This document shows, piece by piece, positions 1 through 6,522 of a DNA stretch of 7,305 nt. The stretch's first letter is position 1. Each line of letters starts with the position of its first letter. The position numbers and the translations under genes are program-made. The notes under the pieces are model-generated. The model made no database searches. It was not told the DNA's origin and saw only the letters and a list, made by a program, of their open reading frames with translations. Location of the stretch: the NCBI GenBank assembly GCA_002371025.1, contig DFFQ01000031.1, positions 1-7,305 of the forward strand, given 5' to 3'. The DNA comes from Lachnospiraceae bacterium UBA3772. GTDB lineage: Bacteria; Bacillota; Clostridia; Lachnospirales; Lachnospiraceae.

Positions 1-378
1 AAGAGAATGGTTAAGGATCTTAACATGCCACTTGAAATTGTTGGATGTCCTATCGTAAGAGAAGCTGATGGACTTGCTATGAGCTCACGTAATACATATA
101 TGAACGCTGAGGAAAGAAAAGCAGCTCTTATTCTTAGTCAGTCAATAAAGCTTGGTCAGAAGTTAGTTGAAGATGGAGAAAGAGATGCTTCAGTTGTAAG
201 AGGCAAGATGATCGAACTTCTTTCATCAGAGCCAATGGCTGAAGTTGAATATGTAAATGTAGTTAATAATCTTACAATGGAAGATATTGATGTTATCGAA
301 GGTGATATCCTTGTAGCTATTGCTGTTAAGATCGATAACAAGGTAAGACTTATTGATAATTTCATGATGGAAGTTTAA
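1..378 (+). CDS. panC: Pantothenate synthetase (pantoate--beta-alanine ligase), C-terminal part
   Basis: This is the last 125 codons of PanC, the ATP-dependent cytoplasmic ligase that joins pantoate to beta-alanine to make pantothenate. The reading frame is open to the first base, so the gene enters from the left. The family is usually about 280 residues, so roughly the first 155 are outside the window, including the N-terminal ATP-binding HxGH-type motif. The retained part shows the family hallmark CPIVREADGLAMSSRN (codons from about position 49), in which MSSRN is the KMSKS-like nucleotide-binding loop. A conserved C-terminal block ending KVRLIDNF follows. The ATG at position 7 is an internal methionine, not the start. 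panD follows after 32 bp, which supports a shared transcript; panB would be expected upstream but is not visible. Assignment is confident from the motifs and the neighbour. Confidence 0.96.
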   Translation, partial: KRMVKDLNMPLEIVGCPIVREADGLAMSSRNTYMNAEERKAALILSQSIKLGQKLVEDGERDASVVRGKMIELLSSEPMAEVEYVNVVNNLTMEDIDVIEGDILVAIAVKIDNKVRLIDNFMMEV

Positions 379-410
379 TCGGTATATAGTTTTAAAAGAG
401 GAGATAAACA

Positions 411-800
411 ATGCTTGGAACATTTTTAAAGTCAAAGATTCATAGAGCTGTTGTTACACAGGCTGCATTGAATTATGTAGGAAGTATTACTGTTGATGAG
501 GAGCTTATGGAAGCAAGCGGAATCATAGAATATGAGAAGGTTCAGGTTGCTGATGTAGACAATGGTAATCGTCTTGAAACCTATGTAATTGCCGGAGAAA
601 GAGGTTCTGGAATCATTTGCCTTAATGGTGCTGCAGCAAGACTTGTATCTGAAGGTGATAAGGTTATTATTATGAGTTATGCTCAGATGACAGCAGAGGA
701 ATTTAAAGATAACCCGCCTAAGGTTGTTTTTGTAAATGAAAAAAACCAGATCGTTCGTACAACAAGATATGAAAAACATGGTCAGCTGTTTGATGTGTAG
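411..800 (+). CDS. panD: Aspartate 1-decarboxylase proenzyme
   Basis: PanD is a pyruvoyl-dependent enzyme that decarboxylates L-aspartate to beta-alanine, the substrate PanC uses. The 129-residue product is close to the usual length of about 126. It is made as a proenzyme that self-cleaves between Gly24 and Ser25, and both residues are present (YVGSITVD); Ser25 would become the pyruvoyl group of the alpha chain. Other residues at the positions known from the E. coli enzyme are Lys9, His11, Tyr22, Arg54, Thr57, Tyr58 and Asn72 (in LNGAAAR), so it should be active. The ATG is preceded by AGAGGAG at 397-403 with 7 bases of spacing. It follows panC by 32 bp and is closed by a hairpin terminator at 886-923, so it is probably the last gene of the pan operon. 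No PanM-type maturation factor is visible; outside enterobacteria cleavage is generally considered autonomous. Confidence 0.98.
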   Translation: MLGTFLKSKIHRAVVTQAALNYVGSITVDEELMEASGIIEYEKVQVADVDNGNRLETYVIAGERGSGIICLNGAAARLVSEGDKVIIMSYAQMTAEEFKDNPPKVVFVNEKNQIVRTTRYEKHGQLFDV

Positions 801-885
801 GTCATGGATTTGACATTTTGAACATGGATTTAACAAATCGTGGTTGATTAAGACTTAAATTTGTGAAAAAAAGTGTTTTTTTATT

Positions 886-923
886 AAAAAGTCCTATGAA
901 TATAGTGTTCATGGGACTTTTTT
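886..923. terminator. Intrinsic terminator after panD
   Basis: The left arm 886-900 (AAAAAGTCCTATGAA) pairs with the right arm 908-922 (TTCATGGGACTTTTT) along 15 bp with a single U-G wobble. The loop is the 7 bases TATAGTG. The right arm runs into a T tract at 918-923. It lies 85 bp after the panD stop and ends the pan operon. The A tract on the left arm means it could also work weakly on the opposite strand, but no gene reads toward it from the right. Confidence 0.85.
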
Positions 924-924
924 G

Positions 925-933
925 TGGTATATT
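925..933 (+). promoter_or_regulatory. Candidate extended -10 promoter of the WYL regulator gene
   Basis: TGG at 925-927 followed by TATATT at 928-933 fits an extended -10 element (TGn plus a TATAAT-like hexamer). The -35 position (about 905-910, GTGTTC) is poor, which extended -10 promoters tolerate. It starts two bases after the T tract of the panD terminator, giving the regulator an independent transcript with a leader of about 65 bases. This is inferred from sequence only. Confidence 0.4.
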
Positions 934-941
934 ATATTTAG

Positions 942-963
942 AATTCATGCTCGAATATGAATT
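942..963. repeat. Inverted repeat in the leader of the WYL regulator gene
   Basis: AATTCAT at 942-948 and ATGAATT at 957-963 are perfect 7-bp inverted arms separated by 8 bases. The repeat lies just downstream of the candidate -10 element and about 43 bp before the start codon. A dimeric regulator could bind there, for example the WYL protein itself, but nothing in the sequence proves it. Its AT-rich composition makes chance occurrence plausible. Confidence 0.35.
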
Positions 964-993
964 GATTTGTAGCTGAATTCTTGTGTTTTGTAT

Positions 994-1000
994 AAGGTGA
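994..1000 (+). promoter_or_regulatory. Ribosome binding site fixing the WYL regulator start
   Basis: AAGGTGA ends 5 bases before the ATG at 1006. The alternative in-frame TTG at 988 has no purine-rich site in front of it and would place this site inside the coding region, so 1006 is preferred. Confidence 0.75.
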
Positions 1001-1005
1001 AAATT

Positions 1006-1998
1006 ATGGCTAAGGGGAAAAATCAGAGACTTAAATTGCTATATCTTTCAAGACTTTTTTCTAGAGAGACGGATGAAGCAAATGGACTCACAATGGCAGA
1101 GATAATTGAAAAACTGTCTGATGAAGAGATAGATGCCAGCAGGAAGAGCATTTATGAAGATATAAAAGCGCTTAATGACTTTGGCATGGATATCAAGATG
1201 GATAAGGATGGCAATAGATCTTTATATCACGAAGTATCCAGAGATTTTGATCTGGCGGAATTAAAAATGTTAGTAGATGCTGTTCAGTCATCAAGAGTGA
1301 TAACTGCAAAACAGTCTCGGGATCTTATCAAAAAGATTGAAGATAATCTTTGTTCCAAATTCGAGGCAAAGCAGCTTAACAGACAGGTTTATGTATTAAA
1401 CAGGATAAAGAGTCAGAATGAAAGCTTATTCTTATCTGTAGATGCCATACTTACAGCCATAAGTAACAATAAAAAGATAACTTTCAAATATTTTATGTGG
1501 GATATAAAAGGAGAGAAAGTTTTTAGAAAAGATGGAGCTTTATATAAGATAAGCCCATGGGCACTTTGCTGGGAGGATGAGAATTATTATCTCATTGCCT
1601 ATGATAGTGAAGATGAAAAGATTAAATATTACCGGGTTGATAAGATGATACAGGTTAAGGAAATAGATGAAACCCGGGACGGTTATGAAAAATATAGAAA
1701 GATCGATCTTTCCACATATACTGATAAGAGATTCAGAATGTTTGACGGAAAGGTAAAGACTGTAGAGTTAATAGCTAAAAATCATATGTCCAATGTTATC
1801 TTTGATACTTTTGGCAGAGATATATTTACTATGCCTTATGATGAAGAATATTTTAAAGCTGGTGTGGAAGTAGCTGTTACAGGACAGTTCTATGGATGGA
1901 TATTTGGACTGGGAGAGGATGTAAAGATTGTCGGCCCGAAGGAAGTGGTTGATGAATATAAGTCTTATCTGAGTAAGAATATAAAAAATTATAAATGA
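1006..1998 (+). CDS. WYL-domain transcriptional regulator (HTH-WYL-WCX, YafY-like)
   Basis: A 330-residue cytoplasmic DNA-binding regulator. The N-terminus (about 1-75: NQRLKLLYLSRLF, then LTMAEIIEKL, then SRKSIYEDIKALNDFG) is the winged helix-turn-helix typical of this clostridial family. The middle (about 145-215) is the WYL domain. Its signature appears as NYYLIAYD at 193-200, preceded by YKISPWALCWE and followed by KYYRVDKM with Arg210. The C-terminus (about 250-325), containing GQFYGWIFGLGEDVKIVGP, is the WCX extension. WYL domains are known to sense small molecules or nucleic-acid ligands in some members; the ligand here cannot be read from sequence. The ATG at 1006 is chosen because AAGGTGA lies 5 bases ahead; an upstream TTG at 988 is less likely. 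It sits alone behind the panD terminator. There is no nearby DNA-damage, CRISPR or defence gene, so its target is unknown. Family assignment is confident and regulon assignment is not possible. Confidence 0.93.
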   Translation: MAKGKNQRLKLLYLSRLFSRETDEANGLTMAEIIEKLSDEEIDASRKSIYEDIKALNDFGMDIKMDKDGNRSLYHEVSRDFDLAELKMLVDAVQSSRVITAKQSRDLIKKIEDNLCSKFEAKQLNRQVYVLNRIKSQNESLFLSVDAILTAISNNKKITFKYFMWDIKGEKVFRKDGALYKISPWALCWEDENYYLIAYDSEDEKIKYYRVDKMIQVKEIDETRDGYEKYRKIDLSTYTDKRFRMFDGKVKTVELIAKNHMSNVIFDTFGRDIFTMPYDEEYFKAGVEVAVTGQFYGWIFGLGEDVKIVGPKEVVDEYKSYLSKNIKNYK

Positions 1999-2007
1999 CA
2001 GGAGTTT

Positions 2008-2046
2008 AAGCGGGTAAAATAAAATAATATGATTTAAAAGCGGGTA
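2008..2046. repeat. Direct repeat AAGCGGGTA (two copies, 30-bp period)
   Basis: AAGCGGGTA occurs at 2008-2016 and again at 2038-2046, each preceded by TTT(AA). A GC-richer 9-mer repeated exactly 30 bp apart (about three helical turns) in otherwise AT-rich DNA suggests tandem protein-binding half-sites on one DNA face. It lies just after the WYL gene and about 150 bp before the AraC gene. Which protein binds, if any, is unknown. Confidence 0.4.
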
Positions 2047-2081
2047 TTGATCATAAGAAAAAGTATTTAGAAGGGGAGTAT

Positions 2082-2132
2082 ATGATTTATACTGTGGCGA
2101 TTAGAAGGGTCAAGACAGTTAAACATAAATAA
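2082..2132 (+). CDS. Possible 16-codon leader/small ORF upstream of the AraC gene
   Basis: A short open frame, ATG at 2082 to TAA at 2130-2132, would encode MIYTVAIRRVKTVKHK, a basic peptide with 6 Lys/Arg in 16 residues. It is preceded by a strong purine site, AAGGGGAG at 2071-2078, only 3 bases from the ATG, which is tight. Its start codon is partly inside a 6-bp inverted repeat: AGTATA at 2077-2082 and TATACT at 2088-2093, with a 5-base loop. This could mask initiation in RNA. It ends 60 bp before the AraC start, so it could be a leader peptide for that gene. No homology is recognised, it is too short for codon statistics, and it may be chance. It has no run of a single amino acid typical of classical attenuation peptides. 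Confidence 0.25.
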   Translation: MIYTVAIRRVKTVKHK

Positions 2133-2182
2133 ACTTTTTACTAGAGAAAAACAATGACAAAAAATACATTTTCTAAATGATT

Positions 2183-2189
2183 GGGAGGA
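2183..2189 (+). promoter_or_regulatory. Ribosome binding site fixing the AraC regulator start
   Basis: GGGAGGA lies 3 bases ahead of the ATG at 2193. An in-frame TTG at 2181 would overlap this site and has no site of its own, so it is rejected as the start. I found no convincing -35/-10 pair in the 194 bp between the WYL stop and this site. Confidence 0.8.
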
Positions 2190-2192
2190 ACA

Positions 2193-3143
2193 ATGGGAAG
2201 AAAAAAGAACGAACATTTGGAGTTCAGGTTTTATGACCCTCCAAGAGAGACAACAATACTTCCTGTAATTGGTGACAAGTGGATAAGAAAATATGGATCG
2301 GATGAAGATCCGCTTCATTTTCATAATCTGTTTGAGATTGGTATATGCCACGAAGGAACAGGAGAATTTTATCTTGATAAAGAGGTAATAAAATATGAAC
2401 CTGGACAGGTGACTATCGTGCCGCCGGATTTTCCACATAAGACTGTAAGTGAAGGAATAAGCTTTTGGGAATATCTATTTATCGATTTTGCAGAACTTTC
2501 TGAGATGATCTACTCAGAAAATGAGACGGAGAAGGAAAGCCGAATGTCGATCCTTTCTAGTCATGCCATAGTACTTTCTGCAGATGATAAAAGTGGTATG
2601 AAAGAGATAGTTGCGGATGTTATCTCAGAATTCAAGGATAGAAAGCCATTTTTTAAGGAGACAGTTGATAGCCTTTCAAGAGTTCTCTTTTATAAGATTA
2701 TGCGCCTTCAGAAAGAACAGGGAACTTCAAAGGAATATGAATTATCAGTTAATGATGCAATGCTTAATGATAATTTCCCTCATATAAAACCTGCCCTTAA
2801 TTTTATTGAGCAGCATTATGCTGAACCTATGAAGATAAAGGATTTAGCAGATAGCTGTAATTTAAGTGAGACTCACTTCAGAAGGATATTCGCAGAGTAT
2901 GTTAATATGCCTCCGGTGGATTATCTTAATCTTGTAAGAGTTCAAAAAGCATGTTCCATTATGAGAAGAACAAAGCATTCTATGGATCAGGTTGCAATAG
3001 AATGTGGATTTGCATCGACAACTACATTTAATAGAAATTTTAAAAAATTCCTTGGTATTTCACCATACCAGTGGAAAATCAACAGCGCAAATTATAAGAG
3101 TAAACTTCAGGGATACAAGGTATCAGCCCTTAGGGGATGGTAA
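2193..3143 (+). CDS. AraC-family transcriptional regulator with cupin sensor domain
   Basis: A 316-residue cytoplasmic regulator. The N-terminal part (about 40-85) is an AraC-type cupin ligand-binding fold. It has the LHFHNLFEIGIC strand at 41-52 and the YEPGQVTIVPPDFPH segment at 68-82, typical of sugar-responsive members. The C-terminal part (about 197-295) is the two-helix-turn-helix AraC DNA-binding domain. The first HTH is around 214-233 (KIKDLADSCNLSETHFRRIF). The second is around 262-284 (DQVAIECGFASTTTFNRNF) and is followed by LGISPYQW, the family signature. The start is the ATG with GGGAGGA ahead of it. The gene sits 178 bp upstream of and in line with the beta-galactosidase gene, so it is probably the activator of lacZ; this is inferred from position and family habit. 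No clear terminator lies between its stop and the lacZ leader hairpin, so readthrough into lacZ is possible. Confidence 0.94.
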   Translation: MGRKKNEHLEFRFYDPPRETTILPVIGDKWIRKYGSDEDPLHFHNLFEIGICHEGTGEFYLDKEVIKYEPGQVTIVPPDFPHKTVSEGISFWEYLFIDFAELSEMIYSENETEKESRMSILSSHAIVLSADDKSGMKEIVADVISEFKDRKPFFKETVDSLSRVLFYKIMRLQKEQGTSKEYELSVNDAMLNDNFPHIKPALNFIEQHYAEPMKIKDLADSCNLSETHFRRIFAEYVNMPPVDYLNLVRVQKACSIMRRTKHSMDQVAIECGFASTTTFNRNFKKFLGISPYQWKINSANYKSKLQGYKVSALRGW

Positions 3144-3212
3144 AAAGAAAAATACCGGGAAACTGATAAAATACTTAATGGTTAGAAATGCATCTTTTTT
3201 GCGTAAAAATGT

Positions 3213-3251
3213 TGTATAAAAATAAAAACTATATAGTAAGATTTTTATAGT
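3213..3251 (+). promoter_or_regulatory. AT-rich putative lacZ promoter/operator region with palindrome
   Basis: Several -10-like hexamers occur here: TATAAA at 3215-3220, TATAGT at 3232-3237 and TATAGT at 3246-3251. None has a consensus -35 at the right spacing. That is typical of activator-dependent promoters of the kind AraC proteins control. A perfect 10-bp palindrome, ACTATATAGT at 3228-3237, overlaps one hexamer. TTGTATA is repeated at 3212-3218 and 3256-3262. The exact start point cannot be fixed; the low-complexity AT sequence makes false hits easy. Confidence 0.3.
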
Positions 3252-3263
3252 CGAATTGTATAT

Positions 3264-3305
3264 AAGCAGGCCATCTAGCGCACAGGATGGACCTGCTTTT
3301 CTATT
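3264..3305 (+). terminator. Terminator-like hairpin in the lacZ leader (possible attenuator)
   Basis: The left arm 3264-3275 (AAGCAGGCCATC) pairs with 3286-3298 (GATGGACCTGCTT) through 5 bp plus 7 bp, with A3291 bulged and a 10-base loop at 3276-3285. It is followed by TTTTCTATT (3297-3305), a broken T tract. The hairpin ends 23 bases before the lacZ ATG and 7 bases before its ribosome site. No promoter fits between them, so any lacZ transcript must carry it. It could end AraC transcripts, act as a regulated or partial terminator for lacZ, or protect the 5' end of the mRNA. Confidence 0.55.
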
Positions 3306-3315
3306 AAAGGAAGGG
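3306..3315 (+). promoter_or_regulatory. Ribosome binding site fixing the lacZ start
   Basis: AAAGGAAGGG ends 6 bases before the ATG at 3322. An in-frame TTG at 3256 would add 22 residues encoded by the leader hairpin and has no ribosome site, so it is not used. Confidence 0.8.
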
Positions 3316-3321
3316 TCGAAT

Positions 3322-6300
3322 ATGAAAGTTTTCAACTACGAAAATGTAAAAAATCCTGAGATTTTTTGCGAAGGCAGATTAGAAGCACACTCTGATCATA
3401 GAGCCTTTAGAAACGAGGATGAGCTTTTAGTAGGGCAGAGCTCACTTGTTAAGTCACTTGACGGACTTTGGAGATTTAATTATTCAAAGAATATCACTGA
3501 TGCAAAAGAAGATTTTTATGTATCAGAAGAAAAAACAGAGAATTGGGACAAAATCCATGTTCCTGCTCATATTCAGTTCGAAGGCTATGATAAGCCACAG
3601 TATTGTAATGTTCAGTATCCTTGGGATGGTTCAGAAGATATCGTGCCAGGGGAAATTCCTGAGAGATTTAATCCGGTTGCAGATTACAGTTTAATATTTG
3701 ACCGCCCAGAAGAATTTAAGGACGGTAGAGTCATTGTATCATTTAAAGGAGTAGAATCAGGTTTTGCCTTATGGCTTAACGGCACATATGTAGGGTATAG
3801 TGAAGATTCATTTGATGCATCAGACTTTGATCTTACAGATCTTATTAAAGATAAAGATAATTATATGGCAGTAAGATGCTTTAAATTTACAGCATCAAGC
3901 TGGTGTGAAGATCAGGATTTCTTCAGATTATCAGGAATATTCAGAAGCGTTATGCTTTATAACATTCCGCATACAGGAATCTATGATATCAAGGTAGATC
4001 CTCGTGTAAATGATGATTATACAAAAGCAGATCTTAATGTTTCTCTTAAAACTTCCGGAAATGGTACAGCCGAGTTCCTTCTTATAAAGGATGATGAGGT
4101 TGTTATAAGCGGCAGCAAGGAAATAAAAGATGATAAGACTGTTCTTTCGGGAAGCTTTGATTCACCGCTTCTTTGGAGCGCAGAAGATCCACAGCTTTAC
4201 ACACTTAAAGTTGTGATAAAAGATTCTGAAGGCCTTGTTACTGAAGTGCTTCAGGAGAATGTGGGCTTCAGAAGATTTGAAATGAAAAATGGCATAATGA
4301 TGCTTAACGGTAAGAGAATCGTATTCAAGGGTGTTAATCGCCATGAATTCAGCTCGCTTCGCGGTCGTGTACCTTGTTATGAGGATGCTGTAAAAGATAT
4401 CATTACAATGAAGCAGAATAATATAAATGCTATCCGTACATGCCATTATCCTGATGATTCAGAAATATACAGACTCTGTGACATTTACGGACTCTATATG
4501 ATAGCTGAAAACAATATGGAAACTCATGGTTCATGGGATGCATTTAACAGAAAGAAAGCAGACATATCCTATATTGTTCCAAAGGACAATATGAAATGGG
4601 AGCCAATGCTCTTTGACAGGATCACATCATGCTATGAGACAAATAAGAATCACCCTGCAATCCTTATCTGGTCAGTAGGAAATGAAGCTTATGGCGGAAG
4701 TGTCATCCGTGATATGGCAGATCTTTTCAGAAAATTAGACAATACAAGACTTGTGCATTATGAAGGTGTATTTAATGACAGATCTTATAATGAGACAAGT
4801 GATATGGAAAGCCAGATGTATACATCTGTTGCAAACATTGAGAAGTTCCTTGAAGAAAATAAAGAAAAGCCATTTATCTGCTGCGAATATACACATGCTA
4901 TGGGTAATTCGTGCGGAGGAATGAAGAAATATACTGATCTTTCAGATAGAAATGAAAGATATCAGGGAGGATTTATCTGGGACTATATCGATCAGTCAAT
5001 AACAGCAAAAGATCGCTATGGTAAAGAGTATCAGGCTTATGGCGGAGATATGATGGAACGCCCTACAGATTATAATTTCTCAGGAAATGGTATTGTTTAT
5101 GGCGGTGACAGAGAATCTTCACCTAAGATGATGGAAGTTAAATTCAATTATCAGAACATTTCTGTAGAATTTAATGAAGATAATTTTAAGATCATCAATA
5201 AGAATTTATTTATAAATACAGACAGATTTGATGCACATATCATCCTTCTTTCAGATGGTAAAGAAGTTCTTGATGAAAAGGCAGAGATAAGCGTAGCTCC
5301 ACTTAGTGAAGCAGAATTCGCTCTTCCTAATACAATTAGAAAGATGATGGACGCCATTTCACGTGGGTCAAAGGAAAGTCCTGAATTTGCAATTACTATT
5401 TCATTCAGATTAAAAGAAGATACACTTTGGGCAAAGGCCGGACATGAAGTAGCCTTTGGACAGAAGGTGTTTAAGAAGGAAGTTAAGCCTTATACATGCA
5501 CTGACAAACTTCGCATTTCTTATGGTAAATGGAATATAGGTGTACATGGAGAGAATTTTAGTGCACTTTTCTCAGAGCTGACTGGTGGTCTTACATCATA
5601 TAAATATGCAGGAGTAGAGAGAATCAAGGCTATGCCTCTTCCTAATTTCTGGAGAGCACCAATCGATAATGATTGCGGAAATGGAATGCAGCTTAGATAT
5701 GCTCAGTGGAAGATAGCAAGTATGTATGTTTCACCTAAGACTGCAGATAGAAACTGGGGAATTGCACCGGTTGTAACTGAGTTAGAAGATGGTACTGTAA
5801 ATATACATTTAGTATATTCAATGCCTACAACGCCTGTTTCAGAATGTACAGTTGATTATCACGTGTTTGGTGATGGAACAATAGAGACAACACTTAGTTA
5901 TAAGGCTGTTAAAGAACTAAAAGACATGCCTGAATTCGGTATGATATTTAAGTTTGATGCGGACCTTAATAATGTATCATGGTATGGACTTGGACCTGAT
6001 GAAACATATGTAGACAGATGCAGCGGCGCGCGTCTTGGATGCTATAAGAATAAAGTTGTAGATAATATGGCCAAGTATCTTGTTCCACAGGAATGCGGAA
6101 ATAAGATGGGTGTAAGACATGCTGAAGTAACTGATGATAAAGGCAGAGGACTTATGTTCTTTGGAGATGAAATTAACTTTAGTGCACTTCCATATACACC
6201 ACATGAGCTTGAAAATGCTATGCATTCTTATGAACTTCCAATTATTCATAATACTGTAGTCCGTGTATCAAAGGCTCAGATGGGTATTGGCGGTGATGAT

Positions 6301-6384
6301 AGCTGGGGAGCAAAAACTCATGAGGAATTCCTTATCCCGGTTGAAGATGAGATGAAATTTACTTTCTGCTTTAGAGGAATCTAA
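3322..6384 (+). CDS. lacZ: Beta-galactosidase, glycoside hydrolase family 2 (LacZ type)
   Basis: A 1020-residue enzyme, nearly the length of E. coli LacZ, that hydrolyses terminal beta-galactosides such as lactose. Domains in order are a GH2 sugar-binding jelly roll (about 45-215), an Ig-like domain (about 217-325), the TIM barrel (about 327-610), a linker domain, and the Bgal small domain (about 735-1015). The acid/base is Glu455 in WSVGNEAYGG and the nucleophile is Glu522 in CCEYTHAMGNS. Other LacZ active-site counterparts are present: Asp199 (EDQDFFRLSGIFR), NRHEF at 339-343, His375, Glu400 and His402 (METHG), Trp553, Phe586, Asn589 and Trp995 (MGIGGDDSW). The metal-site residues are therefore kept. 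There is no signal peptide or membrane segment, so it acts in the cytoplasm on imported sugar. It is preceded by an AraC regulator and ends in a strong terminator, so it is probably monocistronic or paired with that regulator. The exact natural galactoside is not determined by sequence. Confidence 0.97.
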   Translation: MKVFNYENVKNPEIFCEGRLEAHSDHRAFRNEDELLVGQSSLVKSLDGLWRFNYSKNITDAKEDFYVSEEKTENWDKIHVPAHIQFEGYDKPQYCNVQYPWDGSEDIVPGEIPERFNPVADYSLIFDRPEEFKDGRVIVSFKGVESGFALWLNGTYVGYSEDSFDASDFDLTDLIKDKDNYMAVRCFKFTASSWCEDQDFFRLSGIFRSVMLYNIPHTGIYDIKVDPRVNDDYTKADLNVSLKTSGNGTAEFLLIKDDEVVISGSKEIKDDKTVLSGSFDSPLLWSAEDPQLYTLKVVIKDSEGLVTEVLQENVGFRRFEMKNGIMMLNGKRIVFKGVNRHEFSSLRGRVPCYEDAVKDIITMKQNNINAIRTCHYPDDSEIYRLCDIYGLYMIAENNMETHGSWDAFNRKKADISYIVPKDNMKWEPMLFDRITSCYETNKNHPAILIWSVGNEAYGGSVIRDMADLFRKLDNTRLVHYEGVFNDRSYNETSDMESQMYTSVANIEKFLEENKEKPFICCEYTHAMGNSCGGMKKYTDLSDRNERYQGGFIWDYIDQSITAKDRYGKEYQAYGGDMMERPTDYNFSGNGIVYGGDRESSPKMMEVKFNYQNISVEFNEDNFKIINKNLFINTDRFDAHIILLSDGKEVLDEKAEISVAPLSEAEFALPNTIRKMMDAISRGSKESPEFAITISFRLKEDTLWAKAGHEVAFGQKVFKKEVKPYTCTDKLRISYGKWNIGVHGENFSALFSELTGGLTSYKYAGVERIKAMPLPNFWRAPIDNDCGNGMQLRYAQWKIASMYVSPKTADRNWGIAPVVTELEDGTVNIHLVYSMPTTPVSECTVDYHVFGDGTIETTLSYKAVKELKDMPEFGMIFKFDADLNNVSWYGLGPDETYVDRCSGARLGCYKNKVVDNMAKYLVPQECGNKMGVRHAEVTDDKGRGLMFFGDEINFSALPYTPHELENAMHSYELPIIHNTVVRVSKAQMGIGGDDSWGAKTHEEFLIPVEDEMKFTFCFRGI

Positions 6385-6412
6385 AACAGATCAACCAAAT
6401 ATTAAAAAAGTT

Positions 6413-6446
6413 GAAGCCCACGGCATTGCCGTGGGCTTCGTTTTTT
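6413..6446. terminator. Strong bidirectional terminator between convergent genes
   Basis: GAAGCCCACGGC at 6413-6424 and GCCGTGGGCTTC at 6428-6439 form a perfect 12-bp GC-rich stem with a 3-base ATT loop, followed by T6 at 6441-6446. It ends lacZ 29 bp after its stop. On the opposite strand the same stem is followed by AAC and then six T (complement of A at 6404-6409). It should therefore also stop transcription of the leftward phosphoribosyltransferase-like gene. Confidence 0.95.
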
Positions 6447-6469
6447 CCTGAAATATATTTCAGGAAAAA
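6442..6469. repeat. 28-bp perfect palindrome overlapping the terminator tail
   Basis: Positions 6442-6469 read identically on both strands: TTTTT, CCTGAAAT, then ATATTTCAGG and AAAAA. Its left five T are the T tract of the lacZ terminator. In RNA it could fold as a second hairpin after the first; it has no T tract of its own to the right on the plus strand. It may be a backup terminator element, a 3'-end stabiliser or a protein-binding site. The rest of the gap up to 6522 is A-rich low-complexity sequence with nothing else I can name. Confidence 0.6.
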
Positions 6470-6522
6470 TGAAAGGAAAAAAATAAAATGAAAAAAATGA
6501 AAAAACATGAAGATATTGTCAA

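Noticed and set aside
810..838. Promoter from TTGACA at 810-815
   Set aside because: At 17-bp spacing the -10 position reads ACAAAT and other spacings are no better, so the -35 match alone is not enough.
866..882. A7-GTG-T7 inverted repeat as a separate terminator
   Set aside because: The stem is only A-U pairs and would be unstable; the adjacent 15-bp hairpin is the convincing terminator.
988..1005. TTG start for the WYL regulator
   Set aside because: The ribosome site AAGGTGA lies downstream of it and serves the ATG at 1006, which also gives the usual family N-terminus.
3190..3212. Catabolite (cre) site near the putative lacZ promoter
   Set aside because: TTTTTTGCGTAAAAA resembles the cre core only at the central CG; several consensus positions fail on both strands.
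3256..3321. TTG-initiated 22-residue N-terminal extension of LacZ
   Set aside because: It is encoded by the leader hairpin and lacks a ribosome site; the ATG at 3322 has AAAGGAAGGG at proper spacing and gives the normal LacZ length.
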